Below the pieces are notes generated by a model. It had not been told where the DNA came from. It did not search any database and saw only the letters and a program-made list of their open reading frames with translations. Below are positions 17,219 to 24,966 of a stretch of 64,000 bases of DNA, one piece after another. Source of the stretch: Sphingobium sp. TCM1 (lineage in GTDB: Bacteria > Pseudomonadota > Alphaproteobacteria > Sphingomonadales > Sphingomonadaceae); contig NZ_LXVX01000012.1 in NCBI RefSeq assembly GCF_001650725.1, forward strand, positions 434,001-498,000, given 5' to 3'. Each line of letters starts with the position of its first letter. Position 1 is the stretch's first letter. The translations under genes and the position numbers were made by a program.

Positions 17219-17784
17219 GCGCGCAACCGCTTGATCCGGGCGGCGCGGGGCGTGCCCGGCCAGACGTCCAGCGAAAGCAGCGCACCATAAGGCAGGTCGA
17301 ATGCCCACAGCTGCGGCAGGGGGATGCCGCAGAGGATGTGAAGCGCGGCACGCATCGCGCCACCATGGGTCACGACCAGCGTGGGGCAGGGCGCGAGGCC
17401 CGCAATGGCCGCGCCGATGCGGTCGACCAAGGCCGCCCAGCGCTCGCCTTCGGGCGGGGGGTGCAGGTCGGGATCGTTCCAGAAGCGCCCGATCGCGTCA
17501 GGATCAATGGCGCTGGCCGGCAAACCGTCCCATGCGCCAAAGTCCAGTTCGCGCCAGCGGGGATCGCTCTCCACCGGCAGGTGCCGGCCATCGCCGATCG
17601 CGCTGGCGGTCAGGCTGCATCGTTGCAGGTCGGACGTGGCCAGTCGCTCTACATCGAGATCCGCCACCTGCCGCACGCAGGCGCTGATGCCCTCCGTCGT
17701 GGGCGCGTCGTCGCTCCACCCCAGCATCAGACCGGGATGCAGCGGTGCGCCATGGCGCAGCAGGTGCAGCGGAAAGCTGTTCAT
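17215..17784 (-). CDS. Histidine phosphatase family protein, probable alpha-ribazole phosphatase
   Basis: 189-aa phosphoglycerate-mutase-like phosphatase. The catalytic LLRHG motif has the phospho-histidine at residue 11; the second histidine lies in VVTHGGAMR. WRELDFGAWDG with its acidic residues is typical of the CobC (alpha-ribazole-5'-phosphate phosphatase) branch. Its location between cobT and cobS, with 4-nt overlaps on both sides, strongly suggests it removes the phosphate from alpha-ribazole phosphate or cobalamin phosphate. Sequence alone cannot exclude a broader specificity. To avoid confusion with the PLP enzyme at 15522-16502, I leave the symbol empty. Confidence 0.88.
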   Translation of the reverse strand: MNSFPLHLLRHGAPLHPGLMLGWSDDAPTTEGISACVRQVADLDVERLATSDLQRCSLTASAIGDGRHLPVESDPRWRELDFGAWDGLPASAIDPDAIGRFWNDPDLHPPPEGERWAALVDRIGAAIAGLAPCPTLVVTHGGAMRAALHILCGIPLPQLWAFDLPYGALLSLDVWPGTPRAARIKRLRA

Positions 17785-18797
17785 GTCGATCCGGAGACGG
17801 CGGCTTGCGCGAAAGTCGCCATCTGATCATGCGCGGCCAAGGCAGCGCGGACGACGGCAGCGGCGACCGCTGCCCCGCTACCTTCCCCCAGACGCATCCC
17901 CAGCGACAGCAACGGCGCCAGGTCGAGCTGTTCGAGCAATCGGGCATGACCTGGCTCGGCCGAACAATGGCCAGCAAGACAATGCGCCGTGATCGCGGGA
18001 CGTTCGACGGCGAGCGGCGCGATCGCCGAGCAGCAGATGAAACCGTCGAGCAGCACCGGCACCGAGAGCTGGCGCGCGCGCAGCACCGCGCCCGCGATGG
18101 CCGCGATTTCCCGGCCGCCAACAAGGCGCAATGTCTCGAAGGCGGAGCGGGGCGCCGAGGCGTGGCGTGCGATCGCGCGGTCTATGACGTCGATCTTGCG
18201 GCTGATGCCCGCGTCATCGACGCCCGTGCCCGGACCGACCCAGGTTTCCGCTGCGGAGCCGAAGCTGCGCGCACAAATGGCAGCGGCGGACGTAGAGTTG
18301 CCGATGCCCATCTCCCCGAGGACGAGGAGGTCCAGGCCTTCTTCGACCACTGCCGCTCCGGCATTCAGCGCGTGGAGACATTCCGCGGCCGTCATGGCAG
18401 CCACCGCCGAGAAATCGGCGGTGGGCCGGTCCAGGTCGAGAGCGACGACCTTGAGGTCCAGCCCGGCTGCGCCCGACAATGCGTTGATGGCCGCGCCGCC
18501 CGCGCGGAAGTTGGCGACCATCTGCGCCGTGACGCCGGTCGGGAAGGCGCTGACGCCGTGGACAGTGACGCCATGATTGCCCGCAAAGACGGCCGCGCGC
18601 GCCCGGTCCATTCGGGGGCGTTCCCGGCGCTGCCAGCCCGCCAGGAAGATAGCGACGTCCTCCAGGCGGCCGAGCGAGCCAGCCGGCTTGGTCAATTGCG
18701 CCTGCCGCGCGCGGGCGGCCGCCTCCGCCACCCAATCCGGCGCAGGCAAGTCGGACAGCGCGGCTTCGAAGGCGGCGATCGAGCCATAGCTGGTCAT
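17781..18797 (-). CDS. cobT: Nicotinate-nucleotide--dimethylbenzimidazole phosphoribosyltransferase
   Basis: 338-aa enzyme that activates the lower ligand (5,6-dimethylbenzimidazole) as alpha-ribazole phosphate. Recognisable blocks are GSLGRLEDVAIFLA, FAGNHGVTVHGVSAFP, the central LGEMGIGNSTSAAAI, VGGREIAAIAGA, LDGFICCSAI, and the C-terminal GMRLGEGSGAA, whose Glu corresponds to the catalytic residue region. I start at the ATG at 18797 (MTSYGSIAAFE), which overlaps the DUF1636 stop by 4 nt; the frame runs to 19025 but the extra part is a shadow of DUF1636. Length is close to the Salmonella enzyme (about 356 aa). Second gene of the riboswitch-controlled operon. Confidence 0.95.
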   Translation of the reverse strand: MTSYGSIAAFEAALSDLPAPDWVAEAAARARQAQLTKPAGSLGRLEDVAIFLAGWQRRERPRMDRARAAVFAGNHGVTVHGVSAFPTGVTAQMVANFRAGGAAINALSGAAGLDLKVVALDLDRPTADFSAVAAMTAAECLHALNAGAAVVEEGLDLLVLGEMGIGNSTSAAAICARSFGSAAETWVGPGTGVDDAGISRKIDVIDRAIARHASAPRSAFETLRLVGGREIAAIAGAVLRARQLSVPVLLDGFICCSAIAPLAVERPAITAHCLAGHCSAEPGHARLLEQLDLAPLLSLGMRLGEGSGAAVAAAVVRAALAAHDQMATFAQAAVSGST

Positions 18798-19201
18798 TCG
18801 GCGACAAATCCCGGTGGCGGCGTGCGCGTGATGAAATGACCTTTGACGCCCTGGGGCCATTGTGAAAAGGGCACGCGGCCATGTTCGCTCGCCGCATAAT
18901 GGACGGCATAGTCGAGGATGGCGCGGGCGGACTCTTCGCCCGGCTCGAAACGGCCCAGCACATAGCCGACCTTGTCCGGCGCGCGCAGGTGGACGGTGCA
19001 GAAATCCTGGCAGGCGAAGAGGCACGGCATTTCCTGCACGGCGATGCCATCATAGCGCGGATCGCTGGCCTTCACGCGTTTCAGGGCGGCGGCCAGTCGC
19101 GCGCCACCGCGCGCGCCGTCCTGATCTTCCCGCGCGTCGCGACTGTGACGGCAGGTGTTGCACGCCACCACGGCCGGTCCCGTATCGACCGGCTTCAGCA
19201 C
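18794..19201 (-). CDS. DUF1636 metal/iron-sulfur-binding-like protein of the B12 operon
   Basis: 135-aa protein of the DUF1636 family, often found beside cobalamin genes in alphaproteobacteria; function unknown. Five cysteines are arranged as C14-x2-C17 and C60-x3-C64-x3-C68, resembling a thioredoxin-like [2Fe-2S] ferredoxin or metal site; this is inference. The start is a GTG at 19201: no ATG lies in frame before an upstream stop, and GAGCGAG sits about 8-14 nt upstream. It is the first gene after the cobalamin riboswitch and is coupled to cobT by a 4-nt overlap, so it is B12-repressed. It could supply electrons for cobalt reduction or handle cobalt; neither is shown by the sequence. Confidence 0.85.
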   Translation of the reverse strand: MLKPVDTGPAVVACNTCRHSRDAREDQDGARGGARLAAALKRVKASDPRYDGIAVQEMPCLFACQDFCTVHLRAPDKVGYVLGRFEPGEESARAILDYAVHYAASEHGRVPFSQWPQGVKGHFITRTPPPGFVAE

Positions 19202-19371
19202 TGGACATCTCGCTCAACAAATAGCGGCACGGCTACCCCCATCGACAATGCCGCCCGAACCGGCCGATGCGATTGCCCTGGCGCGCACGACATCGACCGC
19301 GCTTCGCGCGGCTTCCCTGTCGTCGCTCGGGTTGACCCCCGTCCGCCCGGCTCACCCTGTCCGCGCGAAAG
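19202..19371 (-). other. Leader between cobalamin riboswitch and DUF1636-cob operon
   Basis: 170-nt untranslated leader of the cob operon, read on the - strand. A short very stable hairpin, CCGCGC-TTC-GCGCGG on the + strand (19297-19311), lies about 60 nt beyond the B12 box and could be part of the expression platform. It lacks a U-tract, so if it regulates, translation control or Rho action is more likely than intrinsic termination. No protein gene is seen in it. Confidence 0.4.
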
Positions 19372-19548
19372 ACGACGGCGACAGGCAGGTCTCCTGGCTT
19401 GCGGGTCAGCGCCGGTCGGCCGCCTTCTCGGGACATTCGTCCCAATGGCATATGGCCGATGGCTCGCCGCGTACAGTTGCAGGGGCAGCCGGGTTTGTCC
19501 CGTTCCCATCTTCGTCCCCGTCTCCGGGGAACCTGTCGCGACGCCGCG
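19372..19548 (-). promoter_or_regulatory. Cobalamin (B12) riboswitch upstream of DUF1636-cobT operon
   Basis: Read on the - strand, the element contains, in order, the GGTTCCCC start near 19534, a GATGGGAAC segment, the conserved CTGCCCCTGCAACTGT block (about 19472-19488), a GCCATTG segment, the GAGAAGGC segment, and the 3' B12 box GCCAGGAGACCTGCC (about 19382-19399). These are hallmarks of the AdoCbl-responsive cobalamin riboswitch in known order. It begins one nucleotide after the btuD stop codon (19549) and precedes DUF1636-cobT-cobC-cobS-cobC-cbiB-cobP. Known action is repression when B12 is abundant. Boundaries are approximate. Confidence 0.93.
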
Positions 19549-20346
19549 TTACATCGATTTCGATGGCGCGGTCAACGGGCTGCGCGCCAGCGGCGTGACC
19601 GTTGGCCAGGCTCCGCCCAGATGCACCTCCGCCTCGATCCCGTAGACGTCGCGAAGATGGCCGTTGGTCAGGACATCCGCAGGCGTGCCGTCGGCGACCA
19701 GCCTTCCCTGATCGATCAGCAGGAGCCGGTCGCAATAGCGAGCCGCCATGGTCAGGTCATGAAGGACGGCGATGACGAGCGCGCCGTCATGCGCTTGTGC
19801 GCGGAGCAGGTCCATGACGTCGATCTGGTGGCCGGGGTCCAGGCTGGCGAGCGGTTCGTCGGCGATCAGGGTGGGCGCTTCGACCGCCAGCGCCCTTGCC
19901 AGCAGGACACGTGCGCGTTCGCCGCCGGACAATTCGGTCGCGACTCGCTGCCGCAGGTCCAGCACATCGGCCCGCGTCATCGCCCGGTCGATGGCGGCGG
20001 CATCGTGCGGGCCGATCCGCGACATGGGTCCGAGATGGGGCAGGCGACCGAGGCCGACCAGGCGCTCGACCGTTAGCGGCCAGTGCAGCGTCTGGCCCTG
20101 GGGAAGATAGGCGATCCGCCGGGCGAGGTCATCGCGGCGCATGGCGGCCACATCTGAGCTGTCGATCAGGACGCGCCCCTGCGCGGGTACCAGCGCCAGC
20201 ATGGCCCGCGCGAGGGTGGATTTGCCGGCGCCGTTGGGACCGACGATCCCTACCAGCGCCCCGGCGCCGAAGGTTGCCGAAACGCCGCTCAGCACCTGGC
20301 GGCGGCCCAGTGCGACGCAGACCCGGTCCAGTTCCAGCATCACCAT
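19549..20346 (-). CDS. btuD: Vitamin B12 ABC transporter ATP-binding protein
   Basis: 265-aa FecE/BtuD-type ABC ATPase. Seen: Walker A GPNGAGKS, Q-loop region AYLPQG, signature LSGGERARV, Walker B LIADEPLASLD, and the H-loop VLHDLT. It energises import through BtuC. The start is ATG at 20346 or 20340 (the N-terminus reads MVMLELD); both overlap the btuC stop, and I take the longer one. Specificity for corrinoids is inferred from neighbours btuC, btuF and btuB and from adjacency to the cob genes; by itself it could be a siderophore or heme ATPase. The stop codon directly abuts the cob riboswitch. Confidence 0.88.
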   Translation of the reverse strand: MVMLELDRVCVALGRRQVLSGVSATFGAGALVGIVGPNGAGKSTLARAMLALVPAQGRVLIDSSDVAAMRRDDLARRIAYLPQGQTLHWPLTVERLVGLGRLPHLGPMSRIGPHDAAAIDRAMTRADVLDLRQRVATELSGGERARVLLARALAVEAPTLIADEPLASLDPGHQIDVMDLLRAQAHDGALVIAVLHDLTMAARYCDRLLLIDQGRLVADGTPADVLTNGHLRDVYGIEAEVHLGGAWPTVTPLARSPLTAPSKSM

Positions 20347-21341
20347 AGCCGCCGCTCGCGCATCAGGTGGAGGAGGAAGATCGGGATGCCGAGAAATGCT
20401 GTCACCACGCCCAACTTCAACTCGTTCGCCGTGTCGATCAACCGCACCGCCATGTCTGCGAGGGTCAGCAATGCCGCGCCGCCCAGCGCCGAGGGCAGCA
20501 GGATCGCCGAAGGGCTGCGGTCCGTCAGCGGGCGCAGCAGATGCGGCACGATGAGGCCGATGAAACCGATCGCGCCCGACACGGCTACTGCGCCGCCCAC
20601 GCCGATGGCCGTGCCCAGCATCAGCCGCAACCGCGTGCGGCGAAGGTCGACGCCCAGCGCCTGCGCGCCATCCTCGCCAAGGGTGAGTGCATCGAGCGAT
20701 CGTGCATTCCACAGCAATAACGCCAGGCCGGCGACGATGCAGGGCAGGGCGATCCAGAGATGGTCGAACGACCGATTTTCCAGGCTACCCATCAGCCAGG
20801 TCATGATCTCCATGGCGGCGAAGGGATTGGGTGACAGGTTCAGCGCCAGAGCAATCCCGGCCTGCGCCACGGTCGCCACGGCGATCCCGGCCAGGATCAG
20901 CGTCAATGGACTTTCCGACCGACCGGCCAGCAGGAACAGCAGCAGCAGCGAGAGACAGGCGCCGCCAATCGACAGAAGCGGCAGCATCACCGGATGGATG
21001 TTTGCAAGGCCGTAATAGATCGCGCCGACCGCGCCCAGCGCCGCGGCGCTCGATGTGCCGAGCACCGACGGTTCGGCCAGAGGATTGCGCAGATAGCCCT
21101 GCATCGCGGCGCCAGCCAGCCCCAGCATAGCGCCGACGGCAAGGGCAATCAGCGTCCGGGGCAGGCGCAGTTGGAACAGGATCACGCGTGTAGCATGATC
21201 CGCCCCGCCGAAGAGCGCCGCCCAGATCCGCGCGATCGGAATGTCGACCGGGCCGAGCAGCAGCGAGCCAATGGTCGCAGCGGCCGCCACGGCCGCCAAC
21301 CCGGCAAGGAGCATGGCGCGATTGTGCGTCGTCTCTGTCAT
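20340..21341 (-). CDS. btuC: Vitamin B12 ABC transporter permease (FecCD/BtuC family)
   Basis: 333-aa inner-membrane permease with about nine to ten hydrophobic helices. FecCD family motifs are RLPRTLIALAVGAMLGLAGA near residue 60 and the G-A-M-Q-G-Y-L-R-N-P-L-A-E-P segment that follows, plus GAIGFIGLIVPHLLR and a C-terminal GIPIFLLHL. Length is typical. It overlaps btuD by 7 nt, and its start lies only 32 nt from the divergent btuF start. Corrinoid specificity is inferred from locus context. Confidence 0.9.
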   Translation of the reverse strand: MTETTHNRAMLLAGLAAVAAAATIGSLLLGPVDIPIARIWAALFGGADHATRVILFQLRLPRTLIALAVGAMLGLAGAAMQGYLRNPLAEPSVLGTSSAAALGAVGAIYYGLANIHPVMLPLLSIGGACLSLLLLFLLAGRSESPLTLILAGIAVATVAQAGIALALNLSPNPFAAMEIMTWLMGSLENRSFDHLWIALPCIVAGLALLLWNARSLDALTLGEDGAQALGVDLRRTRLRLMLGTAIGVGGAVAVSGAIGFIGLIVPHLLRPLTDRSPSAILLPSALGGAALLTLADMAVRLIDTANELKLGVVTAFLGIPIFLLHLMRERRLW

Positions 21342-21373
21342 CTTATCGCCTTGCCACGCATGAAGGTGCGATT
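21342..21373. promoter_or_regulatory. 32-bp divergent btuC / btuF intergenic region
   Basis: The start codons of btuC (- strand) and btuF (+ strand) are only 32 bp apart. The btuF Shine-Dalgarno (GAAGG) lies inside. There is no room for two complete non-overlapping promoters or for a riboswitch, so at least one promoter must sit in the opposite gene, or btuCD must be transcribed from further upstream. Confidence 0.45.
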
Positions 21374-22243
21374 ATGGGAAGACGCATGTTGCGCAAGGTC
21401 TTTCTTCTCTTCGCCTGCCTGTGTGCCGCCATGGCAGGTTCCGGGCTGTTGGCCACCGCCTTCCGCGCCGCGCCCAGCGCAACCCGGCCGCCGCAGCGGA
21501 TCGTGTCGCTCAACCTGTGTGCCGATCAACTGGTGCTGGCGCTGGCCGATCGGCGACAGATCGCGGGATTGACCCGCAATGCCGTCGATACCCAGATGTC
21601 GGCCGAAGCGGCAAGGGCGCGCGGATTGCCGATCCTCACCCATTCCGCCGAGCAGATACTGGCCATCGGCCCCGATCTGGTGGCGGGTATGCCGGCGCGC
21701 GGCAACGCGGTTCTGATGGGTCTCGATCGTGACGTGAGGGCACTTGATCTTGAGAGCGCCGACCGGCTGGGCGACATTTACCGTTCGATCCGCACGACCG
21801 CAGCCGCGGTTGGGCATCGTGACAGGGGGGAGGCGATGATCGCCCGGATGCAGCGCGAACTCGCCGATCTGCCTCGTCCGGGCGCTGGACGGGTCGCCGC
21901 CTATTATCAGCGACGCGGCTTCATGACCGGCACCGGCACGCTGATCGACGACCTGATGCAGCGCATGGGGCTGGTGAACCTTGCCGCGAAACTGGGGAAG
22001 CCGGCGCTGGCGCAGGTCAGCCTGGAGGAAATGGTGGCCGCCCGGCCCGATTTCCTGATCGTGGAAAGCGCGACCGACCGCATCACCGATCAGGGCAGCG
22101 AAATGCTGCACCATCCCGCGCTGCGCGACATTCCACGCATCAGTATCCCACAGGCCTGGACGGTGTGCGGCGGTCCCAGCTACGCGCGCGCGGCGCGTAG
22201 CATGGCGGATCAGATCACGCGGTTGGACGGCGCGCATCGCTGA
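21374..22243 (+). CDS. btuF: Cobalamin ABC transporter substrate-binding protein (BtuF-like)
   Basis: 289-aa exported protein: basic N-terminus MGRRMLRK, a hydrophobic signal segment (about 9-28), then a helical-backbone periplasmic-binding fold (Fe/B12-binding type) with PPQRIVSLNLCADQLVLALA, ILAIGPDLVAG and SLEEMVAARPDFLIVE. It would capture corrinoid in the periplasm for BtuCD. The ATG at 21374 has GAAGG 8 nt upstream; ATG 21386 is an alternative. Unlike all other B12 genes here it is on the + strand, facing btuB tail to tail and divergent from btuC. Specificity is inferred from context. Confidence 0.87.
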   Translation: MGRRMLRKVFLLFACLCAAMAGSGLLATAFRAAPSATRPPQRIVSLNLCADQLVLALADRRQIAGLTRNAVDTQMSAEAARARGLPILTHSAEQILAIGPDLVAGMPARGNAVLMGLDRDVRALDLESADRLGDIYRSIRTTAAAVGHRDRGEAMIARMQRELADLPRPGAGRVAAYYQRRGFMTGTGTLIDDLMQRMGLVNLAAKLGKPALAQVSLEEMVAARPDFLIVESATDRITDQGSEMLHHPALRDIPRISIPQAWTVCGGPSYARAARSMADQITRLDGAHR

Positions 22244-22278
22244 CAGGCTTCCGGAGCGATGGCGCGCCGTCCCTGTCA
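22241..22278. terminator. Inverted repeat between convergent btuF and btuB
   Basis: TGACAGG (22241-22247, starting with the btuF stop) pairs with CCTGTCA (22272-22278, next to the btuB stop), enclosing a GC-rich loop. Its position exactly between two convergent stop codons suggests a bidirectional transcription end. There is no T-tract on either side, so this is only a candidate. Confidence 0.35.
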
Positions 22279-24204
22279 TCAGAAGGTCAGCCGCACGCCG
22301 CCATAGGCAGCGCGACCGGCGGTCGCAAAGCTGAACACTTCCTCATATTGCTCGTCCGCCAGGTTCTCGATCCGGCCGAACAGCGCCACATTGCGGGACA
22401 TCCTGTAGTCGAGGCTAAGGTTTACCAGCACATATTCCCGCATCGACACGGTCACGGGAACATAGCTGGGATCGGTATAGGCGGTGTCGGTCGTCCTGCC
22501 GTTATAGCGGATCGTCAGCGTGGTCGCGAAGCGCTGGTCGGCACTCGTCACCGTGGTGTTGACGCTCGCGACATGCCTCGGCCGGCGGATTTCGCGGACG
22601 CCATCCTCCTTCGCCTTCAGCCAGGTATAGGCAAGGTCGAAGCGCAGTTGCGGCAGGGGCTGGGCGCTGACGAACGCTTCGATGCCATGCTGCTTGCTCT
22701 TCGTGTCGCGGTTGGCGGGCGTCGCGACATAGTCCGGTGCGGGATAGGAGGTATAGATTTCATTGTTCAGCGTGGAATCGAACCAGGTCGCACTGATCGT
22801 CGCCCAGCCACCGACGCTCTGCTCCAATCCCGCCTCCCAGCCTTCTGACTTTTCCGGCTTCAGGTTCGGGTTGCCGATATAGGTGCCGTCCATATAGCCA
22901 TAAAGTTCGTAGTAGCCCGGGTTCTTGACGCCTGTACCATAGGCGGCGCGGATGCGCGTGCCCGTGGGCAGCAGATAGCTGCCCTGGACCCGCCAGGTCG
23001 TGGTGTCGTCGAACCGGTCATTTTCGTCATAGCGCACCGAACCGCCGAGCGAGAGGCCGCCCGCCGTCAGTTCATACTGGCCGACCACACCCAGATTGTC
23101 GGTATGCCGCTTGCCCATGAAAGCGAAGCTCGACAGGTTGCGGAAGCTTTCCCGCTCCACATCGACAGCGCCGGTGATGCGGTGCGTGACCGCCTCGGTG
23201 CCCAGTGTCAGGCTGGAGGTGAGGGAGCCTTTATAGCGCCGTCCCTTGTCGCCATAGTCGAAACCATAGGAGGCATAGCCCTTGCGCGTAGTGTCCGCGA
23301 ACTGGCCCGACAAGGTGCTGATCCAACGACCGTCCAGTCCCGTGATCTGCGCCGAAAGCAAGCCATAGAGCGCTTCGTTACGATACCGCACGCCGGGGCT
23401 GTCGACGGTGTAGCCGAAGAGCGGGCTGGACGGATCGAATTCGCTGTTGTTGGTGTCCGCCTTGGTCAGGCTGTAGCGCACCACGCCGGTCAGCTTGATA
23501 TTGTCGGTCGGCGTCCAGTTCAGCTTTCCGCTCGTGCCCAGGCTTTGCGAGCCGATGTCCCTGCTGCCGCCGCGCGCGGTAGGATAGCCGTCCGTGTCGT
23601 AATAGGACGCGGACAGCGCATAATCGAGGCCGTCGCCGGCGCCCGCGACGCGTGCCGCGCCGCTGACGGTGCCAAAGGAGCCGCCCTCGATCCGACCACT
23701 GATGCCCGGCGCTTCGCGGCCCGACAGGGTGATGTAGTTGATCACGCCGCCGATCGCATCGGAGCCGTAGAGCGAGGATTGCTGGCCCCGCAATATCTCG
23801 ATCCGGGCGGCCGGATCGGCGATCAGCGTGCCGAAGTCATATTCGCCATAATAGGGATCGGCCGCCTCGATGCCGTCGATCAACACCAGCACATGGTTGG
23901 ATTCGCTGCCGCGCAGGCGAACCTGAGTCTGGCCACCGACCCCGCCGATGCGGCTGACGACAATGCCGGGTACGTCGCGCAGCACGTCGGACACGATCCG
24001 CGTCTGCCGCGCTTCCAGCGTGGCATTGTCGATCACCGTGACGGACGCGCCCAACTGGCTCGCCTTCACGCCCTCGCCGGAGCGTGACGCGGTGACGATG
24101 ATCGCGTCGCCGGGCAGGGCGCTGGCTTCGCCGTCGGGCGCTTGCGCCAGCGCGGGCGCCGCCGCCGTTATGGCAATCAGGGAAATGGTCGTGACAAATT
24201 TCAT
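22279..24204 (-). CDS. btuB: TonB-dependent vitamin B12 receptor BtuB
   Basis: 641-aa outer-membrane receptor. Signal peptide about 1-20 (ending ALAQA), a TonB-box-like DAIIVTASR near 33-41, a plug domain (about 45-155) with VLRDVPGIVV, VRLRGSESNHVLVLIDGIE and ILRGQQSSLYGSDAIGGVINY, then a 22-strand barrel ending in aromatic Phe (YGGVRLTF). The plug sequence and 614-residue-class length match BtuB. It is preceded by a cobalamin riboswitch (24395-24598), which makes the corrinoid substrate assignment strong. GGAGG lies 8 nt before the ATG. It imports cobalamin or cobinamide for the BtuFCD system. Confidence 0.94.
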   Translation of the reverse strand: MKFVTTISLIAITAAAPALAQAPDGEASALPGDAIIVTASRSGEGVKASQLGASVTVIDNATLEARQTRIVSDVLRDVPGIVVSRIGGVGGQTQVRLRGSESNHVLVLIDGIEAADPYYGEYDFGTLIADPAARIEILRGQQSSLYGSDAIGGVINYITLSGREAPGISGRIEGGSFGTVSGAARVAGAGDGLDYALSASYYDTDGYPTARGGSRDIGSQSLGTSGKLNWTPTDNIKLTGVVRYSLTKADTNNSEFDPSSPLFGYTVDSPGVRYRNEALYGLLSAQITGLDGRWISTLSGQFADTTRKGYASYGFDYGDKGRRYKGSLTSSLTLGTEAVTHRITGAVDVERESFRNLSSFAFMGKRHTDNLGVVGQYELTAGGLSLGGSVRYDENDRFDDTTTWRVQGSYLLPTGTRIRAAYGTGVKNPGYYELYGYMDGTYIGNPNLKPEKSEGWEAGLEQSVGGWATISATWFDSTLNNEIYTSYPAPDYVATPANRDTKSKQHGIEAFVSAQPLPQLRFDLAYTWLKAKEDGVREIRRPRHVASVNTTVTSADQRFATTLTIRYNGRTTDTAYTDPSYVPVTVSMREYVLVNLSLDYRMSRNVALFGRIENLADEQYEEVFSFATAGRAAYGGVRLTF

Positions 24205-24394
24205 GGAGGCCCCCTCCGAACACCGGCAACGAAGGCGGGGCCTGCCGATGCGCAGCGTGCGATCGACCGGCGCAGGACCGGCGAGCCGGCGTCATGCGCC
24301 CGCATACCCTGCGCCGAAGCGGCCCGCGCCGCTTGGTCGTCGCTCGACGGACATTCTCCGTGCCCCGGCCTTTCCCTGGACCTGGGACAATGAG
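24205..24394 (-). promoter_or_regulatory. btuB leader with hairpin next to the Shine-Dalgarno
   Basis: Leader between riboswitch and btuB start. On the + strand AGGCCCC (24207-24213) and GGGGCCT (24237-24243) are a perfect 7-bp inverted repeat. In the btuB transcript the 3' arm overlaps the last G of the GGAGG ribosome binding site (24213-24217) and covers the spacer up to 3 nt before the ATG. This is a plausible translation-blocking expression platform for the riboswitch, by inference from position. Confidence 0.5.
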
Positions 24395-24598
24395 CGACCC
24401 ACGCCGGCAGGTCTCCTGGCTCACGGGTCGTCGCGCGATGCACACCTTCCCAGGTTTCCCCAGTGGCCGTCCCGGATCGTTCCGGAAACCCGTGCATCGC
24501 GCTCACCGCTTACAGTTGCAGGGACAGCCCTGGATTTGCCGGCCTCTGAACGAAGCCGCCTCACCATGTTCCCATTCAAGCCCCGAGGGGCACCGGCG
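24395..24598 (-). promoter_or_regulatory. Cobalamin (B12) riboswitch upstream of btuB
   Basis: Read on the - strand: GGTGCCCCTCGGGG at the 5' end (about 24581-24594), GAATGGGAACA, GGTGAGGC, GCAAATCC, the core CTGTCCCTGCAACTGTAAGC (about 24512-24533), GGCCACTGGG, CCTGGGAAGG, and the 3' B12 box GAGCCAGGAGACCTGCC (about 24407-24423). All conserved blocks of the cobalamin riboswitch are in order. It governs btuB, 190 nt downstream. Expected effect: reduced btuB expression when adenosylcobalamin is plentiful. Edges are approximate. Confidence 0.95.
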
Positions 24599-24966
24599 CG
24601 ATCATGCGGGGCGCATCTGCTCCCCACGCGCCTGCCCATAGCGCCAGGCGCCATTTTCGCAAACGGCTTTCGCGTTTGGGGGCTGGAAGCCCAGCTATAG
24701 ACCACGGGCAACATGTAAGGCGAATGGCGCCATGTGCTGGACATTCCACGGGTCAGATCCTGACCGCAAAAATATCCAATGCTTTTTCGGGCTATGGGAC
24801 GCATTGGGCCGTAGCGAACTTCTCATGCGGCATTTCGCCGGTTTCAGTCCGCAAGGCGTCGAGCGTCCTAAGCCCGCCATCTACGGAGAGGGATATCGCC
24901 AGCGGCCCCTTTCCGTTTGCAAAAGCGGTGAAAAACCACAAAGGGGGCCAAATCGAGGGGAGCGCC
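24599..24966. other. Divergent control region between btuB riboswitch and broken TonB receptor
   Basis: About 370 nt with no convincing gene. It must hold the btuB promoter (- strand) and that of the + strand receptor. A good ribosome binding site (GAGGGGAG) precedes the receptor ATG at 24967. I found no riboswitch for the + strand gene and no clear Fur or Zur box by eye. Confidence 0.4.

Noticed and set aside
21338..22279. 313-codon - strand frame opposite btuF
   Set aside because: btuF on the + strand has a signal peptide and a substrate-binding fold with a good ribosome binding site; the opposite frame is compositional noise.
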